In this document: positions 22,431 through 34,330 of the stretch, piece by piece
Numbering within the stretch: position 1 is the first letter of the stretch
Layout of the letters: each line of letters opens with the position of its first letter
DNA from: Ceratothoa steindachneri
Lineage: Eukaryota; Arthropoda; Malacostraca; Isopoda; Cymothoidae
Direction of reading: 5' to 3'
Assembly: GCA_963969495.1 (NCBI GenBank)
Contig: OZ018333.1
Span: 15,959,937 to 16,023,936, forward strand
Length of the DNA: 64,000 nt
Notes under the pieces: generated by a model
Databases searched by the model: none
What the model saw: only the letters and a program-made list of their open reading frames with translations
What the model was told of the DNA's origin: nothing
Program-made: the position numbers and the translations under genes

Positions 22431-25400
22431 CTGGAGGGGATATTCCTTCAATGGAATTGGCGCGGACTCCGGACCAACTGAGAGGAGCTGCGGAGGCTCG
22501 TCTCCTCCCGTTCCTCGTTAGGTATCTTTTTGCAGGAGACCATGTTGGGCGCGTCCTCCCTGCCCACTCTCCCCGGGCTATGAGGGTTTTGTTACCCGAC
22601 CACCACGGGATGTGGGCCGGGCAGGGGGATGTGCCATTTACACCTGGCATGATGTCTCTGTTCTCTTCTCTTTAGATACCTCCTCTCAGGCAGTAGCTGT
22701 GTATCTGCACCTGGATAGGAGGTATACTGTTATTTCTGCATACATTCCACCCTCAGCCGACTTCGACGCGGAGGATTTCCGTCGTGTCGTGGCACGGTTG
22801 CCGAGGCCCTTCTCTTGCTTTGAGATCTGAACGGTACACAACACCCTCTGGGGAGACTACTAGATTAATCCCCGGGGTCAAGTCCTTGCCGACCTGATCG
22901 ACAAGCTGGAGATGGCTGTCCTGAATGCAGATGAGTTTACGCATCACTGCCCGAGAACCTCTTCATTTTACTGTCTCGATCTATCTCTGTGCTCTTCGGA
23001 TGCACAGCCTGATTTTTTTTTTTTTTTTGGGGGGGGGGGTGTCGATGACCTCTATGATAGTGATCACTTTCCTATTCAAATATAATTTTCTTATCCGCTG
23101 CCGCCCGAGAGCCCGCCCCCGTAGTGCTTTGTGCGGGCGCGGTGGTTGAGGAGTTTAAGTCCGTAGATGAGGCCGTTGAGTTCTTCTCTTGCAATCTCAT
23201 CGCCGTGGGCCTAACTACTATTCCTAAAAGGTCGCCGTTTCTCACGCCGACCACTCCCGTAGTGATCAGCAGAGTGTGAGACGGCCCTCCAACAGAAAAT
23301 TTATTCCTACATGCGCCATAAGCGCCGCCCGAACGATTTTACTGTCAGTGAATTTCGTCGAGCTAGGGCTAGGTTCCGGTATATTTTGAAGCACTCCCGC
23401 CGCTCTTTTTGGCGGGCATACGTGTCTTAACTGGACGGGAAGACCCCTCTAACAGAGATGTGGAAGCGAGTCAAAAGGATTCGGAGCAAGTTCTCCCAGA
23501 ACCCCCCTCCCATTCTCCAGAAGAATGGTACCGCAATCTCTGACCCCGCGTCCGAGGCGGAATTTTTCGCGACTGCTTTCTCCACATTCTCTATCTGAGA
23601 TGTTGCTCCGCCAGCATTCAATGCGCGTCGTGATGTCACGGAAGGCCTCCGACTGGACTTTAACTCCAGAGGCGGAAAACTCTTTAACGACATGTTTACT
23701 CTGACTGAGTTTCATTCCGCTCTTGCTTTGGGTGCGGACCCCCCCCCTCCCCTCCCCCCTGGTCTGTGCGATGTCCCGTACGCCATGCTTCGACACTTGG
23801 GTGAGCGATCCATGGCCTTTGTTAGATTTGTTCAACAGGATCTGGGTGGATTTTATCCTCCCAAATTCCTAGCGAATCACAACTGTGCTCGCTTTTCGCA
23901 AACCGGGGAGAGATCGCTCTACCCCGGCCGGTTTCCGCCCAATATCTCTAAATTCCTGCGTGTGCAAGTTGATGGAGAAATTGGTAAATGTTAGATTAGC
24001 CTTTTTTCTGGGCAGTGGAGGCCATCTTTCTTCTGTACAGTGTGGCTTCCGCAAGTTCCACTCCACGTTGGATGCTCTGTTCCGACTGGAAAATGCCGTC
24101 TGCAAGGCCTTCCTTCGTCGACAGCACTACGCTACGGTGTTTTTCGATCTGGAGAAAGCCTAAGGTGCCGCATCGCTATAAGGTATCATGGAGACTCTCC
24201 ACACGATGGGGGCGAGGGGACGCCTCCTAATGTTTATATCTGAATCTTTGCGAGATCGTCGATTCCGCGTACGGGTGGGGGGAGCCCTCTCCGGCCCAAA
24301 GGAGCAGGAAAGGGTGTCCTGCAGGGAAGTGTTCTCAGTGTCGCACTCTTTGCTCTGAGCATCAATGGCATCACCTCGGTGCTGCCGGAAGATGTTCTCG
24401 CTACGCTCTACGTGGACAACCTTTCGATCTCTTTTGGCGCGGCCAAGATGCCAACTCTGAAGCGTCGACTCCTACAGGCATTGAACCGTATCTCTCGCTA
24501 TGCCGAAGCGCACAGGTTTCGGTTTTCTTTGGCCAAGCCTAGGTGGGGCACTTCTGCCGCCATCCATAGCTCCACCCTGACACAGATTTATTTTTAAACG
24601 GGATTCGCCTAGAAGTGGTGGACTCGAATCGTTTCCTTGGTCTTGTATTTGACCGACGCCTTACCTGGGAGGCTCATATTCGCATGCTTAGGGTCTCTTA
24701 TACCCGCGCCATGGACATTCTCCGTTCCATGACGTTCATCGCCTGAGACGCTGCTAGGGCTACCGCCTTAATTTTTTTATCTATCATTTCCTTGTTCGTT
24801 CGAAGCTCGACTACAGATGCGAGTTTTATATATCCGTAGCTCAGCGTGTATTGCGGAAGGCATTCACCTGGCAACCGGTGCCTTCCGCACTTCCATTGAG
24901 TCGATGCTGAGGAGAGGCCACTCGCTCTGCGCCGTGCACATTGAGTAATTCGCCTGTACGCGCGAGCCCAGGGCTTCCTCAAGCGCCAACAGCTCTCACT
25001 GCATTCGCAGTTGATCTCGACGGTGCCTATTCCGCCGAGAGACTCAAGTCATACCCTAATCCCTTTCTGTTTAGCGGTAGGAAACTCCTTCGTGGGCTAG
25101 GTATAACTCTCGGGCCGTTGCTCCCCTGGTTTTGCTCAGGACGGCACCCTGGAGGCTACGACCGTTGACAATTTGTCGCCACGCCTCTGCTTCCAAAGCT
25201 TGTACGACGCCGGGAGTATCGCGTTTGACCCTTTGGGAGCACACCTCGTGTCACGCTGAAACCGTGCCAGTATATACGGATGGCTCCAAGTCCCAAGAGG
25301 GGGTCGGCTTCCACGCCGTGTCCCCTCTGTTTGAAGTCAGCGGGGCTCTGCCAGGCGCTACTTTTGCCTTCACGGCCGAGCTGGTTACAATACACCACTC

Positions 25401-26113
25401 GGTACGGGAGATTACGCGACGTGCCCGGATCGGAGACCGGATTGTGATTTATAGCGACCTACAAAGCGCCCCGAGTGCTCTCGAGGCATTGGAATCCTCG
25501 CATCCCCTGCTAGGTTCGCTATATCCATGACGCCACGGTTTTGGCGTACCGAGCAGATGTCTAGATTATCTTCTACTGTGTTCCTAGACTGGTAGGAATT
25601 TCCGAAAATGATCCCGCCGATGATGGCGCCAAAGAGTCCGCGAAGGCTGGGAGACCAGACCAGCGTTTCGCTTTTCCTCACACCGATTACATGGCAGGAA
25701 TACAGGCAGCTCTCCGGGCTACTTGGCAAAGAAGATGGGAGACGGTCGAGGGTAACTTAAAGTTGCGTGCAAATGCGACGCGACTGTTCCCATGGACCCT
25801 TCCCCCCAATTCCGCGACTGTTTCAGGTTGCTTTCTGTCGTCTCCGAATTGGACACACTCCCGGGGGGCACCGCCATTTGATGGAGCGCTCGCCTGCATC
25901 TTATTGTGACGACTTCGTTGCCCCTCAGACTGTTCGGCACATTCTTGTTGAATGACCCAGTCTGGGTGATCTCCGCGCACATTACCTTCCTCGGTATCGG
26001 GCTGAGAGCGAGAACGCTACCGTTTGTCCCTTCTACTCGAGACGAGTTCGAGCATACTGAGTTGTGGGCTTTACGACCCTTTGGAGGAGTCTGGCCTCCT
26101 CAACTCTATTTGA
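22431..26113 (+). pseudogene. LINE family A ORF2 (endonuclease-RT-RNase H), second copy
   Basis: The order is complete. The endonuclease runs from about 22435 (GIFLQWNWRGLRTN, IFLQETMLGA, YTVISAYIPPSADFD) and is followed by a linker. RT spans about 23.84-24.98 kb (AFRKPGRD, LNSCVCKLMEKLVNVRLAFFL, FFDLEKA then a stop, ATLYVDNLSISFGAAKM). RNase H spans 25.26-25.66 kb (PVYTDGSKSQEGVGFHAVSP, FTAELVTIHHSVREI, IVIYSDLQSAPSAL). The C-terminal zinc region (YCDDFVAPQTVRHILVE) ends EESGLLNSI and a stop at 26111. The RT box reads YVDN instead of YVDD, so a catalytic aspartate is lost; RNase H has SDL instead of SDS. Multiple frameshifts confirm inactivity. Confidence 0.8.
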
Positions 26114-26370
26114 TTGTTTTTGTAGGTCGCATGTTCCTGTGATGGGGGGAGTCTGGTCTACCCCCGACGCCGGAGCATGCTTCCTTCTTGGTTTTTGCTT
26201 TATCTCATTATTTTTTTTTTAGCCTTTGTTCTATTTTATCGTTTTTATTTGTTAGTTACATATTGCTATTTGTTTTGTTTTTGTCATTTGTTTTTTTTAA
26301 TATAGCCTAGTATTAGGCTGTGCTGTGTACAGCGACTTATGCCTAAGTAGGCAGCCGTAGGACTTACGCC
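26114..26370 (+). other. 3' untranslated tail of LINE family A
   Basis: T-rich sequence carries AGCCTAGTATTAGGCT, an inverted repeat able to form a hairpin, then CGACTTATGCCTAAGTAGGC. The same order (AGCCTAG-AACTAGGCT; CGACTTAGGCATTAG on the opposite strand) is seen at the tail of the minus-strand copy near 61.37-61.42 kb, and diverged near 41.80-41.87 kb. This is a conserved 3' structure of the family. Confidence 0.6.
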
Positions 26371-26399
26371 ATGCCGATTGGGAAGGCTTCAGAGAGTCG

Positions 26400-26620
26400 T
26401 CCTTCGCAAATGCCTCCTTGGGAATCTTTAGCGGATGTCGACCTGGCAGCAGCGAACTTCACATCGATTATCTACAACGTTACCACACAGATCATTCCAC
26501 GGAGGCGACCCGTAACGGGTCGCTCAACCGTGCCCTGGTAGACCTCGGAGCGTGCGACAGTCGTCAAAAGCTAGAAGTTAGCTCATGCCCGATTCCTGCG
26601 GAACCCAACCTTGTGCAATA
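26400..26620 (+). pseudogene. LINE linker fragment (between endonuclease and RT)
   Basis: One frame reads DVDLAAANFTSIIYNV, then QIIPRRRPVTGRSTVPW and TSECATVVKS. This fits the linker after LINE endonucleases (IPRxxP ... PWWxxEC). It is an isolated fragment, related to but not the same as family A. Confidence 0.5.
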
Positions 26621-27004
26621 AGGTTGACTGAAAGGGACTCTGGCGCTTCGCCGAAGAACCCTTCATCACGCTTGCCGAACATCATTGCGCCACTCCTCGT
26701 AAGGGGCGCGGCGATTTGCCATCCTGGCTGCCCTGCTGACGGGACTCAACACCCCGTCCGACCCCAGCTTAGCCTCTTCTCCTTCTTCAGTTTTCCTTTC
26801 AATTATTTCTATCCTTCTTTCCAACTCCTCTTGCTATTGTTATCCTTCTGCTTCTCCAAAATACCCATTGTTTGGGTAGTTCGGTAGCTTTAGGTAGATT
26901 TAAGTTTTTATTTTTAACAAGTTAGTTATTTAGTACCCTAGGTACCCTCTTTTACATTTTTGTCTTTTTTTCACTTCTCCCTTCTCCTTTTTTTTTCTGT
27001 TTCA
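26621..27004. other. LINE leader-like and pyrimidine-rich stretch
   Basis: It contains CATCCTGGCTGCCC, GACGGGACTCAACACCCCGTCC and CAGCTTAGCCTCTTCTCC near 26.72-26.78 kb. These match the leader words of family A and B (20.23 kb; 56.55 kb). T/C-rich sequence follows, with no coding feature. Confidence 0.45.
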
Positions 27005-27514
27005 ACAGAAGTTGCGACTATGGCTTTCTGGGCCCCATAGTCAGGAATCATCTTCTTACCGCCCTATAGCTTTGATAAGTTGCTTATGCAAGACATTAGA
27101 GAGAATATTGACAATTAGGTTATGGAAATACCTTAATGAAAAAGTGAATTCAGAAAGCACTTCACAACTATGGATATGGTACGCTTGGAATGTGACATAA
27201 GGGAAGCGTTCCTCTGCAATAAATATGTAATGGCAATCTTTCTGGACATTGAAAAAGCATATGATACCATTTGGCAACGTGGTCTTTATAAAAAAACTAT
27301 ACAAGATGGGTTTACGTGGCCATCTCCCCAACTTTATTAAAAATTTCATTTCCTCTAGAATTATAAGTTTCGATAGCTAATCTCCCTTCAGAAAAATTTG
27401 CTGTACAAATCGGCTTACCGCAGGGCAGCGTTATAAGTCCACTCTTATTTTCAATCATGTTAAACGATTTATTCAAAAATTTAGACATAAACCATGCCTT
27501 GTACGCTGATGATA
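27005..27514 (+). pseudogene. Jockey-like RT fragment (family E)
   Basis: Three frames in order give the middle of an RT: SSSYRPIALISCLCKTLERIL (fingers), then FLDIEKAYDTIWQRGLYKK (motif A), then FAVQIGLPQGSVISPLLFS (motif B) and ALYADD (motif C). Family F sequence starts within 20 bases after the YADD codons, so E is cut at its active site. Frameshifts lie near 27.20 and 27.36 kb. It differs clearly from A-D in sequence. Confidence 0.65.
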
Positions 27515-28986
27515 AGCTTTCAGTTAAATACTAGTAAGGCATCTGGCCCTGACAACATTGATTCTAGGATACTCAAAGAAGGTGTAGAAAGTATTGCAGT
27601 AGCTCTTGAGAAGATATTTATTAGATCACTAGAGTCTGGAGAAATATCAAATGATTTGAAATTGGCAAATGTAGTGCCAATTTTTAAAAAGGGAAGCAAA
27701 GAGGACCCAAATAACTTTAGACCGGTATGCTTAACTTCTATAGTCTGTAAAATTCTTGAGAAGATGGTTAAGAAGGAAATTTCTGATCATCTAGAAAGTA
27801 GCAGTTTAATTAATGATGCTCAGCATGGATTTATAAAAGGTAAGTCGTGTTTAACTAATTTACTGGATTTAATGGATTATGTAACTAAAGAATTAGATAG
27901 GGGTGAGAAAGTTGATGTGATCTACTTAGATTTCAGCAAAGCTTTTGATAAGGTTCCACATAGAAGACTAGTTCACAAATTAAAACTGCATGGGATATGT
28001 GGGAAGGTTTTAAATTGAATAACTGAATGGCTGAAAAATAGGAAACAGAGAGTTGTACTGAATGGAGTGAGGTCAGAGTGGAGGAATGTTATTGGTGGTG
28101 TACCTCAGGGATCAGTTTTAAGCCCTTTATTATTTATAATCTATGTAAATGATCTTGGGCAAGGTGTAAATAGCAGTGTCAATTTTTGCTGATGACACTA
28201 AATTGGCAGCTGTAGTCAAAGAGGTTGAGGGTAGCTTTAAAATGCAGGGTGACTTAAATAAGTTGTTAGCTTGGGCTCAGAAGTGGCAGATGACTTTTAA
28301 CCTTAATAAATGCAAAGTTATTAACATGGGGAGAGATAATAGGGAATTTAGCAATGAGATGGATGGGTATTGGCTTAATTCAGTTGAAGATGAGAAAGAC
28401 TTAGGAGTAGTAGTAGATAGGTCAGTGAAATTTTCAAAGCAGTGTATTGAGGCAAAAAATAGACCAAATAGGGTGCTAGGTTACATTAAAAGAAATGTTA
28501 GCTACAAGAGTAAGGAGGTCATCCTTAAACTATACAACTCTTATGTCAGGCCACATTTAGAGTACTGTATACAGGCATGGTCACCACATTTTAGACATGA
28601 TATAAACTTATTAGAGTCAGTACAAAGGAGGGCAACAAAAATAATACCATCCCTGAAGCACCTTGAATATGAAGATAGACTAAGGGTATTAAATATATTT
28701 TCATTTGAAAGGTGTGTGAGGAGAGATATGATTGAGCTTTTTAAAATCTTTTCTGGGATGGATAAATTTCATTTCAGCAAGTTATTTGAGTTAGAAGGTA
28801 GTAATAGAACTAGAGGTTACCACTTAAAGATTAAAAAACAGAGGTGCAGACTGGATGTTAGAAAATATTTTTTCACTAACAAGAGTGGTGGATTATTGGA
28901 ATAGTTTGCCACCTGTGACTGTAGACAGCCCAAACTTGAATGTTTTCAAGTGCAGATTGGATGATTATATGGGGATGGAGGGTTAA
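27515..28986 (+). pseudogene. CR1-like LINE, RT and C-terminal domain (family F)
   Basis: A comparatively young LINE fragment that starts inside the RT fingers (SKASGPDNIDSRILKEGV). RT motifs are well kept: FKKGSKEDPNNFRPVCLTS, VIYLDFSKAFDKVPH (motif A), GGVPQGSVLSPLLF (motif B), FADDTKL (motif C). The thumb has LGVVVDRSVKF, SYVRPHLEYCIQAWSP and LLESVQRRATKII, and the C-terminus ends VVDYWNSLPPVTVD with a stop at 28984-28986. Only three lesions are apparent: a TGA near 28016, a shift just before FADD (about 28180) and a shift near 28880. There is no RNase H. The style is CR1/L2-like. The endonuclease and ORF1 are missing (5' truncation), as is usual for LINE insertions. Confidence 0.8.
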
Positions 28987-29286
28987 TTTCTTACTTTTTG
29001 GTATAGGGGTATGTTTCTTAATTCATTCCTGTGGATGCAGTTTCTTTTTATTGTATATTTTGGGGGACTTTGATTTTGTTTTTGACACTCCTATGGAGGC
29101 TTTAAATTATATATTGTAGATGCATGGTTGGACATTCCTATGGATTGTTAAATTTTATATTGTAGATGCATGATCTGACAAAATCCTATGGATGCATTAT
29201 GTGGGTGGGATTTGATGGATACGGATGACCTTTGATAGGCCCTTGTGGCTTTTGTCATCCGTGAAATTATATTATGTTATGTTATG
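28987..29286 (+). other. 3' UTR of family F: hairpin and (TTATG) tail
   Basis: The tail contains two copies of a block around TTATATTGTAGATGCATG and a 9-bp stem ACGGATGAC (29221-29229) / GTCATCCGT (29254-29262), whose loop has GGCCCTTGTGGC. It ends in TTATGTTATGTTATG at 29271-29286. CR1-clade LINEs are known to end in short tandem repeats rather than poly(A), and this fits. Confidence 0.65.
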
Positions 29287-29616
29287 CGGCTTGGTACTCG
29301 ACCAGGCTACGCTTTTGGACTGATGCTTTCTTACTTCTGCCTCTGTACGGGTCGACGGATGCGCCCACTGGGGGGATTCGTCTGCAGGACCGTGCCCTAG
29401 ATGAGTTTGGTTGCCTGGGTCGTCATTTTGTTTCTGGGAGGTCTTAGCACTGCAGTCCAGAGAATCTCCATTATGTGGCTCTGCTGTTTTTAAAACAACA
29501 TTCGGAGTCGGGGGTAGGGTTACCCCGTCTAGACTGTATGGGCGCTCTTTGGACTCCTGATGACGATTTTGTGCATTCCCTCGGCTCCAGGGGCAGCCCA
29601 AAATAAAATATTTACT
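29287..29616. other. Leader-like stretch before family C ORF1
   Basis: No conserved frame. It sits between the family F tail and the family C ORF1 and is probably the 5' untranslated part of C. Confidence 0.4.
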
Positions 29617-30780
29617 TATATGGGTAAATTTATCAAAAATAACTCCCTTGGACCCTTGTGGTAGACGCTTTGATCCTTTTGGGTCAGAAATTGATCCTGA
29701 GTTGGATTACGACCCATCTTTAGTCTTGAAAGCGAACAATAGTCCTCTTAGTAAGGCTGTCATCTTTGACGTCTACGAGAATTTCGTTGAGATATGTGGC
29801 GAACCTGCCCAAATGTGGCCACGTAATGATGGCGCATTGATAGTCGAGGCGAAATCGAGCGAGCAGCATCAGCGGATTAAGACCCTACAGTATTTAGCTT
29901 CAGTAGACATGTCCTCTGCTTCGCACCCGACATTTAACACCAGTAAAGGTGTTATCCGATCAGGAGAGTTAATAGATTATGATGTTGACACGCTGGTATC
30001 AAAACTTACCAATCAGAATGTTGTAAGTGCCCACCGCATTTCCAGGTTTGTGAATGGCGCTAGGTTACCTACCGCCACCATAATCTTGACCTTCAACAGA
30101 TTGGAACCGCCCAAGTATGTTAAGGCTGGCTATCTTAACATCCCAGTCAAGCCTTACTTTTATAAATAGGCAAGGTTGTGTGTGAATTGTGGATTGGATT
30201 ATCACGGACGCCCTGTTCTCAACAGCCGCGCTGCCCTAACTGTGTTAGAGAACACTGCAACATCACAGCACTGCACTTTCTTTCTCCATGAGAGAGAAAG
30301 GTCATTGCCATTAGAAACAAGAACAGGGTCAGTTTTAAAGAGGCCAAAAGAAGAGTAAAGGAGATGTATGTCCAACCTGGTGTGAGCTTTAACGATGCTT
30401 TGCGTTCTATCAGGCCAAAGAAAGGGAGAAGCCAGAGACCTCTTACTGGTTCTCCTGTGCCTGACCAGGTAAAAAGTCCTCCCCATCCTAAACGTACATC
30501 TCCTCGTGATAAACGCTCTTTGTCAGCACCTAACAGTGCTTCTGAGGTTACCAACAAAAAGAGGAACCTTCCATCCTCTCCCGGTTCCCCAATGGTGGTT
30601 AAGCACCTTGTTACCGCTCCAGAACATGTGGATGTTGATCATGTTGGTCCTCAGGTGGTACCCATTCCACCTCTGGACATTCACCCTACCCCTAAAGGAC
30701 CAAGCTCTTTTTCAGTTCCAAAGCCAGTTATCACTCCACCCCCTCTTGTTGATAATGCTTTGAATTCCTTCGATCCCTGA
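29617..30780 (+). pseudogene. LINE family C ORF1 (gag-like)
   Basis: A 173-residue open part (about 29648-30166) contains RFDPFGSEIDPELDYDPS, SPLSKAVIFDVYENF, NDGALIVEAKSSEQ, GVIRSGELIDYDVDTLVSKL and PTATIILTFNRLEPPKYVK. Then a stop is followed by one Cys-rich knuckle region (LCVNCGLDYHGRP), and a long Ser/Pro-rich tail (30364-30780: SPPHPKRTSPRDKRS). The same order occurs in family B ORF1 (57.05-58.46 kb), so B and C are sister families. The ATG at 29617 is followed by a shift. Frames break near 30170 and 30360. Confidence 0.7.
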
Positions 30781-31217
30781 ATGAGAAAGAACCAACCTTT
30801 GCTCCTTCCCAGGAGCTGCTGTTGTGGAGGTTACCCCCTCATCTGAGGAGGACTCTCAAACACTGACTCCACATCCTTCTCTATCAGCATCGAATTCACA
30901 ACTTTTGCCGATGTCCTCGCCACCACCATCGCCTCTACCATCCGAACCAATACCACCAGCTGTGTCAACATCGTCTGTTCCCTCGACACCTGAACTGACT
31001 CCTAGAGCTGCTTCCATCTCTGCTTCTCCAGGGAAGACAGTTCTCTCTCACAGCCACTTATCAAAATCTGATGCACCTCCTCTTAAAGAAAAACTAAAGG
31101 CAAAACTCAAGCTCCCGATGCCTCCTTTGTTATACTCTTCGCTGGTAGTTCAAATCCAAAACCTCCTACCCCTAAGAGTAGGAAGAAATCTTCCATTATG
31201 CTTAAAGGGTAACAATG

Positions 31218-33420
31218 TTTCCAATTATTCATTGGAACCTCCAAGGTCTCTTTCCTAAATGGGAAGAGTTCAAGCTCCTGTTTAAGGATTACAATCCCGA
31301 TTGTATTGCTTTACAGGAGACTTGCTTGGGTACTCAGAGTACCCAACATTTCGGGTTTTGTGGGATATTATAAGAACCCCACAGAACCAATTCATGGTTC
31401 TGCTGTTTTTGTTAACAACAGGGTTCCCAACAACCAGCTCTATCTTAACACAGACCTGCAGGCGGTTGCTGTCCGCCTGTTTCCAGTTGCCATTATTCGG
31501 TCTGTTCGCTGTATCTTCCTCCTGGCGATGAAAGAGATACAGCTGTTTTAGCTACAAAGTTAGATAATTTAATTTCTCAACTCCCTCCTCCCTTTGTATT
31601 GATTGGCGACTTTAATGCTCGACACCTCCTTTGGCGGGACCCTGATAACAACCTTAGAGCAAATATGATTGAGAAATTTCTGGGCACTAATGATGGTAGC
31701 CACATATCATTTCACATCCAGACGAACAGCTTCACATTTGTGGACTTGTCTCTCTGTTCACCAAGCTGTAGAGCTGATTTTGACTGGACTGGGCAGTGGA
31801 TCCTGACTTGCTAGGCAGTGATCACTTCCTCATTGTAATAACACCATGCACAGGTCCTCCTCCACCACCACCTAGCAAAAGCTGGAATACTAAAAAAGCA
31901 AACTGGCCTAAGTTCAGGCACGTCTCGAGCTATGATGGGTCCTTCCCTCATGAAGATATTGAAGTGGCTATTGATGATCTTCTGGCCCACGTCAATCATG
32001 CAGCTAATTCCTCCATCCCGCTCTCCGGCTCAAATGCTCCTAGACCACAATTGCCCTGGTGGTCTGCTGAATGCTCGAGAGTTGTCACTGAATGTAAACA
32101 GGCTTGCTGACGTTACCATCGATGCCCCACGATGTTAAAGAAACTTGCTCGTAACCGAACAAGGGCAGCACGGCGACGCACCCTCCGACGAGCTCGAAAG
32201 ACCTCGTTGGATGGTTACATCGCTTCGATATGTTGGCAGACCCTTGTAAACAAAATCTGGAAGAGAGTCAAAAAGCTATTGAGGGAAATCCAATGGCTTT
32301 ACAGCTCCCAACATTGTTCAGGCCGGAGAACTGTTGGGAGACTTGTCGAATATTTCCAATGTTTTGGCCGGATCGTTTGCCAATATTTCAAGCTCATACA
32401 ACTATTCCATCCAATTCCAGCACGTTAGCCTCAAACATGAGCAACATCCTATCAACTTTATGGAGCCTAAAATGGATAATGAGCCTTATAAGCGGCTCTT
32501 TTCTATCCATGAGCTCCATAATGCACTGAAGCACTGTGGATCCACTGCACCCCGATCGGATGGCATTTCCTATGATATGATTAGGAATATGCATTCATCC
32601 CTCCTCTGGCATTTGCTGGACATCTATAGCTTCATCTGGATTAGGGGCTGCTTTCCTTCTATGTGGAGGAAGGCTGTGGTTTTACCTTTCCGAAAACCAG
32701 GAAAGGATGGGACGGAACCCACCCATTACCGCCCCATTGCCCTTACTAGTTGTCCATGTAAATTGTTTGAGAGGATGATGAATACAAGACTGGTCTGGTT
32801 TTTGGAGACAAACCATCTTATATCTCCCTCTCAATCAGGGTTCAGAAAAAAACAGAGTACCATCGACCTGCTTGTTAGAATGGAGTCTTATATAAGAGAT
32901 GCTTTTTCAAAGAGGCAGCATTCTGTTGCTGTTTTCTTTGATATTGAGAAAGCATATGATACCACTTGGAGTTCTCAATAGTTTTTTTTGTATATCCTTT
33001 TACACTACTTAATGATTTTAAATTCCTGTACTTCCATCCTATTGATCTTAATTTTATAACTATATTTTTGTATATTTCCCAGATGTCTATATTTTTATTG
33101 AGAACACTCGTGCAAATTACCCGTCCCTGAATTTGGCTGCGGGCTAGTCCGTTTGGGCTTTGCAGCATTTATTTTTGGCACTATTCATTCATTCTATTCT
33201 ATGCCATATGAGAATTGGGCATTCTCATCTGACACATGGCATTCTGATGGAAGGCCTTCAGCAGCCTCCAATGTGCACTTACTGTGGAGTACCAATGTCT
33301 GTACTCCACCTATTTGCTGAATACCTACGTTTCCATACTCTGAGGCAAAGGCTTTTTGCCTTTTATTTGCCAAGGGATGTGTCCCCAGCAGGTTCTGAGG
33401 AGCGTCCTTTCCGAACATGA
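31218..33420 (+). pseudogene. LINE family C ORF2 (endonuclease, RT, C-terminal zinc region)
   Basis: The endonuclease begins near 31218 (FPIIHWNLQGLFPKWEEF, CIALQETCLG, LIGDFNARHLLWRD, FVDLSLCSPSCRADFDW, GSDHFLIVIT near 31.81 kb). The linker has LPWWSAECSRVV. RT runs from about 32334 in a 215-residue open frame: LKHCGSTAPRSDGISYDMI, AVVLPFRKPGKDGTEP, PIALTSCPCKLFERM and FFDIEKAYDTTWS (motif A). It ends abruptly at 32981; motif B, the active-site box, and RNase H are absent. From about 33160 the C-terminal region appears (CHMRIGHSHLTHGILMEG, CTYCGVPMSVLHLF). An internal deletion of RT palm to RNase H therefore explains the gap. Confidence 0.75.
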
Positions 33421-33598
33421 GTGCCACTTTAATATGAATCAAGTGTTTAAATTTTTATCAGAGACAAATCTCTTAAAGGAAATTTAATGTTTTGTCATTT
33501 TTAGAACCAGAAAGACGTGTCGTGTCTTATGGTTTTATTTTGATTTTATAGCATTCTAGAGACTTATTTTTCCTCGTTTTTACTCCCTCTTCCTTTTT

Positions 33599-33677
<79 letters not shown>

Positions 33678-33719
33678 TTTAAATTTTAACCATAGTCTAT
33701 GTTTTTAAAGAACATTTGA
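33421..33719. other. AT-rich stretch with long (TA)n
   Basis: Between family C and the next fragment there is only AT-rich DNA containing a (TA)n tract. Confidence 0.5.
33604..33675. repeat. (TA)n microsatellite
   Basis: About 72 bp of uninterrupted AT dinucleotide. Confidence 0.95.
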
Positions 33720-34300
33720 AATTTTAATGAATCCTCTCTTTCTGAAAATGGCTCCGAACTTGTCCACTTGGACTTATGCAGCACCCATCTGTTTTGTACC
33801 ATTCGTTCATTCTTCTGTTGGATTATTGGACATGTAGGATTGTAGGGAATGAGGGAGCCTAAAGGTCTGCAAGGATTTGGCATACATTTCACCATTTCAC
33901 TCCATACACTAATTAGATAGCAGGAATTAGGTCATCCCTTTGACCTACCTGGCAAAGAAGTTGCATCATTGTCCCTGCAATAGTTCTCATGAACTTACCC
34001 CACACTATCCCAGTGGCTTCAGTTCACTTGGTCACTTCCGAAACAGTTACCAGGATGCCCCCTTTTAAGAAAAACAAAATTTATCCCTGGACCACACATG
34101 TTCTTGGTGGTGGTCCCCTGCTCCTTAAAGCAATGACTGAATGGTCCCCCATACCTTTCAGCACATTCTTTCTGAATGTCCCAGGATGAGCGTGATCGCT
34201 ATTGTTTGTCCCTTGTACTTGTGATGTATTTGTGCACTTCCAACTGTGGCATTTTTAATCTCTAAAGGAGGCAGACCTCTCCCTGGGTATATAGTCTGAA
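33720..34300 (+). pseudogene. LINE RNase H / C-terminus fragment
   Basis: Translated pieces include FCWIIGHV near 33.81 kb (family pattern W.PGHVGI.GNE, here with Pro lost). Then come AGIRSSL near 33.92 kb and a C-terminal block ending near the mariner element. The order matches the RNase H to C-terminus part of families A and D. It is heavily decayed. Confidence 0.45.
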
Positions 34301-34330
34301 AGTGTTGGCTGCCTGCACATTGACTAAGTA

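Noticed and set aside
23020..23040. T16-G10 run and other homopolymer G runs (19005, 50460)
   Set aside because: Probably simple-sequence expansion or sequencing noise within dead elements; no function inferred.
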